Of a DNA stretch of 64,000 bases, positions 58,681-64,000 are shown one piece after another. The notes under the pieces were generated by a model. That model saw only the letters and a list, made by a program, of their open reading frames with translations. It had not been told where the DNA came from and did no database searches. This stretch comes from Fusarium oxysporum f. sp. lycopersici 4287 (lineage: Eukaryota > Ascomycota > Sordariomycetes > Hypocreales > Nectriaceae). The DNA lies in assembly GCF_000149955.1 (NCBI RefSeq), contig NC_030991.1, forward strand, positions 3,515,232-3,579,231. Reading direction: 5' to 3'. Positions within the stretch are counted from its first letter, which is position 1, and each line of letters opens with the position of its first letter. Both the position numbers and the translations under genes were made by a program.

Positions 58681-59853
58681 TCCAACCCGCCCCTATCTTG
58701 AGAGATGAGGGACGACGTGTTTATAGCATCGTATCTGGCCCAGCGGGAGGATCATGTCATCGGTAGATCGTTTTTTAGCAGCAAGGACCCTTGCCCATGC
58801 AAAGCAAAGCCAACAAGACAAGTAGGCAATCGACAAGCATGGGATCGACCACTTTGAAGCCTTTCGTGGATCTCATGAGCTGAGGTTGGTGAGTGGGGAT
58901 GTGGGTCCGGGCCGTCTGCCGGCGCCAGGATCCAATTTGTCCAACGCCAGTGTGATCAAGAACACTCCACCACGCCTGGCGCAGCGCCCGGTATCCAGCT
59001 CAGGCGAGGTCCCCACTTACCGTCGCGGATCACACATCCCGGTACCCTCCATCGGCCGGCTTCCTGGTGTCAAAAGTTTAGTCTGGCAGCTAGTCAGCCG
59101 CCTTTCAGACATAGCGCGGGACCATGCTTACGCCAAGACCATCATAGTTCTCGGCAATCTCTTTGTGGTGCATTGACGGTAAAGAAAAAAGGATTCCTGC
59201 TAGGAACCATGCTACTGAACACTTGTTGATGTCAATAGTGAACGAATAACTGATATGTGTTCACTTTGAATACGCTGTGCTCCAGTAGCCTTTTGCATAT
59301 GTCTTTCTCATGGCGTCTCCGAGTTATATGGTACTGTTCTGGGCCTTAAAGATAGGTAGGTAGGGCACTTCTCCATCGATTCGGATACTGCCAAGAGATA
59401 TAAATCAAGTTCTCGAAATTCGAGGCTTGAGGCCGGTTACTGAGTCTGTTGGCACTTCGCCTACCCTTGACTCAAACTGCAAGTCTTTTACAAGAAACGG
59501 TTACCACTGAAATTCTTTGGGCCCTGCAGAAGGCTGACAAGGCGTCGAAGGGAGGAAAGCCAAATCTATAGGGGTGCCCATCATATTTTTTTGGTTCTTG
59601 TACCCTCACAGAGCGTTGTGAGGGACCATCTACGTTATGCCCTTTGGTAGATTTACACCCATTGCTTTTGTACTAAAGCGAATAAGCGGTGGAATCGTGC
59701 TGTGAAAGGGGGAAAATCAACCAGTCAAAGCATCGAACAAGTAGATGTAGAGTCGCAAGTCATTTCCTGTGTGGATCTCGAGATTCAGTTTCTGCTTCAT
59801 AGCGACTCGATGTCATGGGTAATTAATTAGGCATTGCGGTTCATGTCGAAGCC
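58681..59853. other. Intergenic with a GC-richer block
   Basis: 58886-59176 is distinctly GC-richer than its flanks and holds an ATG-led 96-codon frame without motifs. It could be an inserted remnant. Nothing else is seen. Confidence 0.35.
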
Positions 59854-60150
59854 ATGAACATTCACCATGCTTCGGTCGAAAATCCTCCCGCAGGGCAATG
59901 CTTCAGGTTAGACGCATCCAAACTTTCCGGAGGGCTATTGAGAGTGGCTGCAGCACTACTTGTGATGTCTCTCGTTGCGTTAGGACGGTATCAGTTGATG
60001 AACTCACCTGTTGTTTCCAAAGGGACTTGGCCCCTGTCTGCGTCGGCTGAGATCATCGATGCTGAAGACGAGGTATGCAGAGACGATTCGATAGCTCCAT
60101 GGGTTTTTGTGAACATAGTAATCACTCACTTGAAGCCTGGTGAAGTGTAA
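59854..60150 (+). CDS. Possible small membrane protein, 98 aa
   Basis: This ATG-led frame has one likely membrane helix (LLRVAAALLVMSLVAL, about residues 28-43). The rest is polar with an acidic stretch (EIIDAEDEVCRDD). It has no known family and no clear promoter signal. It could be a single-pass membrane protein or a chance frame. Confidence 0.3.
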   Translation: MNIHHASVENPPAGQCFRLDASKLSGGLLRVAAALLVMSLVALGRYQLMNSPVVSKGTWPLSASAEIIDAEDEVCRDDSIAPWVFVNIVITHLKPGEV

Positions 60151-62584
60151 ATCGCGACGTGTCGTGGAGTCTTGTATATAATACTCGATACTTAATGGCT
60201 GACCACTACATGGTGTTTCGTCCGTCCTAATTTACAAACAGCCATAAGCTCGCCCTTATTCGGGCATAGAAAAAGGCTTAGATCGTTCTCACTGAGGCTA
60301 CCAACGAGGTCGATAATGGTCCTACAGGACGTTTGAATCGAGAAGAGATTCCCCCATAATCATTAGGCACGCCAAAACGAAAAGAAAGACAGTAGATGTG
60401 AGCAAGAATATAGTGGTAAATGATCGACTTTGGTAGAAAAGTGTTACTGTAGGGTTGACATATATTAGGGGCCATTTACTTCACGTACCGTAAGCGCCCG
60501 ATGTGCCGTTGGATGTAATTTCGGATGGTTATTGCTGAAATTCCTGAATCGCTACGTCTTGATACTCGTACCGTTTTCGTCGGGCGTGTTGACATTGGAT
60601 AGCCGACACAACTTGGTGTACTAGAAGGGCGAGGACACCATTCATTGCCAAACGAGACGATGTGATCACAGGACTCTCTAACATGTAAATCTCATTTATT
60701 AGACGTTATCGCACGATGTTGGTCGCTGGTGCACTCAACTGAACCAAGCAGGCAGCTGTAGTGGTGAAAACAAAAAGGAGGTCGCACTTGACTGCGCCAC
60801 AACAGACACCTTTCCGGAGTAGTGACAACAAGAGGTCGCACTTGGCTGCGCCACCAGCAGGCGCAACGATTATTGTATAACTGAGCTAGCTATAATAGAA
60901 GATTTGTCAAGGAAAGCTTTCTGCATGGAATTTTGACTTGTTTAAGCAGCTCTACTTTGAGCGGCATAAGACTACCACAGGTCACTCGCCCCACTCGACC
61001 CCACGTACAAGCAGGTTACAAGATTTAGGTGAAGCTATCTCCAAAATGACTGTATTCCTCTGTAACCAAGCTACTTCTATTAAAGTATAGCGGTCTATTT
61101 TACTTCCTTTTATTGGCTAATAGCCCCTTACACCAGGCAGGATACATACTCTTCTGTATCAGCTACTTTACTCTATCTCATTGGCCTAATACCCCTATCG
61201 TGACCGCATGGTAGTCTTATGCCCGCTCAAAGAGATAAGGCTTTTGTAGCCCTGTATCTTCAGCCGCTAATCTTAGAACGCATTTCTGATCAGCTTAGTG
61301 TAACCGTGGTACTAGTGCCCTCCACAAAGAACTTCAAGAGCGTAAAGTTCATGAACTTGTTATCCAGAAACTTCAGATATCTTCTATGTGTGGCAAGCTA
61401 GGAGAAATAGATTAGAAAAATTCTAGTAGGATATTATATGTAATCAAGAGGCTCATATGAAGCAAAGGACGGAAGCAGAAACATGCGCGACCTGTTAGGC
61501 ACTCTGTCTAGACCCATGTCAATACAATGTGGGTCCGGGAATGGGGAAAGTAGTTGCCGGGTACGAGCGAACGGAATGGAGCCATGGCTGGCTGGGATGG
61601 GGACGGTTTAGAACGATCCAACGGCCTCGTCTAATCAGATAGCTAGGGCTGCTCACAGGGATGCGAGTAGCAGTTCTTTTTTCAGCTGTGTCTTTGCCCA
61701 TTGCAAAGACTTTGACGAGTTGCCGCGTCAAATCAGGATCATAGAAGCGGACGATATTTGTGTAACATTTAGCATGGTTCGTCTTTTTGTTATGTGCATA
61801 CTGTTGGTGCACAGCGACCTTGAATGTTATGTAGAGGTCTCTCTAGAGTTTACGCCGACCCCTGAGCGACTGCATCTGCGAGATACCGACTCCATGCAGC
61901 CTTGCATAAGTAGCAGCACAATACCAAGTTAAATATTCAAGACGTACTCTGCATGCAACATCTTCTAGCTCAAAAATCAAAGCCAAGCAGGCAGGCAGTC
62001 ACTGGAAGCTTGACAAAATTATAGGCCTCGATCCTTATATTGACGTTGCTATCGCTATAGCCTTGTCAAAACCTTCAGCGACATCCACGTCGGGCTATGG
62101 GACCACCACTGGCATCCGCGTGATGAACTCATGTAAAAGTTTTAATGCCTACTGGCACTACGATCACTCTGCCATCATGCCAGACTACAGCCTGCCGTAC
62201 CATCATTACCCATGGTGGTCAGGTAACCCTGTCACTCCCGGGTCGTTTGACAGAAACGAGGTGTGGCGCGGAACAGGCCGTAGCAAACATCGTCGCCATC
62301 GGCGTGCCTCGCACACAGGGGCCGTGGCTTATGCGCCAGCCAGCATTTTCTGGAACGTGTACTCCCCAGGGACGTACGTCAGAGTCGAGCCGAGCGCTTA
62401 CACGACTCCTCGTCTAGAGGTATTGTAGCCGTCATCCCCTAGTTTGTTGGAAGCTGATGCCGGTGCGTTCACAGATATCTACGCATAGAAGTGTGGCCGG
62501 ATTGGCGCGTGGTTGTGTCGGACTGACTTGGTGTGAGGGTGCCCTAGAAAGGTTCTAACAGTTGCCAGCGCTGTTCTGCCATCG
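60151..62584. other. Repetitive and uncertain stretch
   Basis: A 54-bp-period direct repeat lies at 60778-60854. At 62063-62428 two overlapping plus frames are open in a GC-rich block, which makes frame choice impossible by eye; neither shows a known motif. No gene is called. Confidence 0.35.
60778..60854. repeat. Short direct repeat
   Basis: A 23-bp motif, gaggtcgcactt then g-a/g-ctgcgccac, occurs at 60778-60800 and again at 60832-60854 with one difference. Both copies follow a similar aca-a-rich lead. Confidence 0.75.
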
Positions 62585-64000
62585 CTAAGCAATACTATAG
62601 GCCTTCTGGTATGTTCGAAGAAACTCTCTCGTTCTAGCATACAGCTTCTCATCCTCTCGTTCCCAAGGCTTATCCTGGGGGAAAACAATCTTCCGTAGTC
62701 CTTTCAATAATGGGATAAGTGGATTGTAATAGGCTGTGAAATTATTCGTGATGGTGGCCACAAAAATCGACTCCTTTGTCACTGTTCCCAACTTGAGTTT
62801 GGCTAACTCCTCCATATCTGCGTAGTTCCATTTATCAAACTGTGGAACAGCCCTGCTCTTGTCTGGTCCGTCGTAGTGGATGCAAATCCAGAATAACACC
62901 CAGAAGAATGACTCGAGATCATGCATAAAAGAATGATGCTCACCCAGGAGCGCCCCAATTGCCATGAAAGCCCGTGTGCCGGTCTTCCCCTTTGCTCCTG
63001 AGGCAACCTCTCGCGACTCTTTGATAGCCAGGTCAAGGTCAATCAAGAAAGAACGCCAGGAGGGATTATCATCCTCGTTGATCATGAGATTGTTGATCGA
63101 GATGTCTCTGTGAAGAAAGCCTGCCTTATACAAAGATTCATGTCCTTCGATGCACCGCTCAAACGCAGCAAGCAGAGCCGACCGGGAGCTCGCCTTGTAG
63201 ATAGGCATCCCGTAGTCTTGGAGAATGACACGCCGATGTACACGATTTGGTAATGAACTGGTGACACTCGTTGAAGACACGGAACAAGATCGCTTGCTAG
63301 AAGGAAGAGGAGCACCAGCTTGGCTAGATGACCGCTTTCTGCTGGCACTGGCGCTGCTGCGACCCTGTCTCGATGTGCCAGACACGACGTTGTTCCGCCG
63401 GATTGGTCGTTCCGGACGGTAGTTCGCAGCTTGCGTAATATCCAGCCCTCTTCGAACATTATTTCGAATGTCATCATCTTCCCCGTCAATCTGGACCGTC
63501 TCGTGGTGATAGTACCGGGCTACGTTAACGACACCCTTGTCAGTCGCCTCACGTAGTAGTTCGCCTTCTTCATCTCGTTCCGGATATTGCCACGAATCCT
63601 TAACGACAAGCAGCATCTCCGGCCGTCCTTCGGGATAGGCTTTCCAACATGTCGTCGCTCGACCAGCTATACAAGGCGCCCGCTGCATCACCTCGTCGAT
63701 GATGATCCGCTCGGTCGAACCATTCCGATTGACTTCGATGAATCGCTCCCCATTTGCCGTCATGATTGTCGGGTCGAACCCTAGCTGCTCCTCGTTGATC
63801 CAGAGAAAGCCAAGGATCGTGCAGACAAACTGACGCCCATCTTTGTTAATGTCGAACTGCTCCGATGCGATGCCACCGAGCCGGTCAAATGCCCATACCC
63901 TCATGAGGGACCCGCAGATGGTAAAGCCCAAGACGAAGCGACGGGTATTCTGCGCAACGAGCACCTCCCTGGCGTACCTCCCCAGATCAAGCCACGAGGC
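62585..64000 (-). CDS. FunK1-type protein kinase, 5' end outside the window
   Basis: The frame is open to the right edge, so the start lies beyond 64000; at least 471 residues are visible. The family is fungus-specific and expanded in many ascomycetes and basidiomycetes, with unknown targets. Visible signatures are ARRVWAFDR-like FDRLGG near the start, VVKDSW in the N-lobe, then GFLHRDISINNLMIN (catalytic loop), LIDLDLAI in place of a classical DFG, GTRAFMAI (activation segment) and HDLESFFWVLFWIC. A serine/arginine-rich insert (SSASASRKRSSSQAG) lies before the catalytic loop. The stop is close to 62585. Confidence 0.85.
   Translation of the reverse strand, partial: ASWLDLGRYAREVLVAQNTRRFVLGFTICGSLMRVWAFDRLGGIASEQFDINKDGRQFVCTILGFLWINEEQLGFDPTIMTANGERFIEVNRNGSTERIIIDEVMQRAPCIAGRATTCWKAYPEGRPEMLLVVKDSWQYPERDEEGELLREATDKGVVNVARYYHHETVQIDGEDDDIRNNVRRGLDITQAANYRPERPIRRNNVVSGTSRQGRSSASASRKRSSSQAGAPLPSSKRSCSVSSTSVTSSLPNRVHRRVILQDYGMPIYKASSRSALLAAFERCIEGHESLYKAGFLHRDISINNLMINEDDNPSWRSFLIDLDLAIKESREVASGAKGKTGTRAFMAIGALLGEHHSFMHDLESFFWVLFWICIHYDGPDKSRAVPQFDKWNYADMEELAKLKLGTVTKESIFVATITNNFTAYYNPLIPLLKGLRKIVFPQDKPWEREDEKLYARTREFLRTYQKAYSIA

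Noticed and set aside
62063..62428. 121-codon plus-strand ORF and overlapping 90-codon ORF
   Set aside because: Two frames are open in the same GC-rich block and neither has a recognisable motif.
1..64000. tRNA genes, rRNA and secondary-metabolite cluster
   Set aside because: No B-box-like tRNA sequence in proper context, no rRNA and no PKS, NRPS or terpene synthase motifs were seen in reading.

Overview
The window is nuclear DNA of a filamentous ascomycete (Pezizomycotina). The genes have short introns of about 40 to 110 nt with GT...AG ends and ctaac/ctgac branch sites. The families present are typical of these fungi: a FunK1-type kinase, a Con7-type zinc finger, a Pth11-type rhodopsin-domain receptor, a BCS1-like AAA ATPase and a hAT transposon. 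I cannot name the species. The layout (intact regulatory genes among decayed duplicates, transposons and AT-rich stretches) looks like an accessory or subtelomeric-type region. No CRISPR, rRNA, tRNA or secondary-metabolite backbone gene was recognised.

1-9.5 kb: two apparently identical 2.6-kb hAT elements lie head to head around a 377-bp spacer. Each encodes a spliced 660-aa transposase with a BED zinc finger. Their 8-bp target-site duplications are swapped between the elements and reverse-complemented. This shows that two independent insertions were followed by inversion of the spacer. Both insertions hit one host gene of unknown function, whose pieces line up again only if the spacer is turned back. 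A 215-bp assembly gap lies at 9552-9766.

8.6-13.8 kb: one copy of a ~2.7-kb duplicated segment (second copy 37.8-40.5 kb, part of a third near 34.5 kb), a possible decayed SNF2 fragment, and an HP1-like heterochromatin gene. The HP1-like gene has one chromodomain followed by two tandem chromo shadow domains, produced by an exon-intron duplication.

16-25.6 kb: a conserved-looking 428-aa protein, an F-box-like protein with a pure Ser-Glu-Asp-Gly minisatellite, a LINE relic with an AT-rich tandem repeat, an intronless MST/GCK-type Ser/Thr kinase and a tiny Cys protein.

27.7-40.5 kb: a Rad5-like SNF2 ATPase with ten exons, no RING finger and an apparent one-base frameshift; a truncated FacB/Cat8-like regulator relic; an unknown acidic-tailed protein; a small basic KEN-box protein with a TATA box; and the second copy of the duplicated segment.

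42-64 kb: a short orphan fungal N-terminal-domain protein, a BCS1-like mitochondrial-type AAA protein, a Con7-like C2H2 factor, a small zinc-binding protein, a RING-H2 ubiquitin ligase, a small protein with two internal repeats, a Pth11-like seven-helix receptor and a FunK1 kinase running off the right edge. I see no operon-like pathway. The common theme is regulation (kinases, transcription factors, ubiquitin ligase, chromatin proteins) in a transposon-rich setting.
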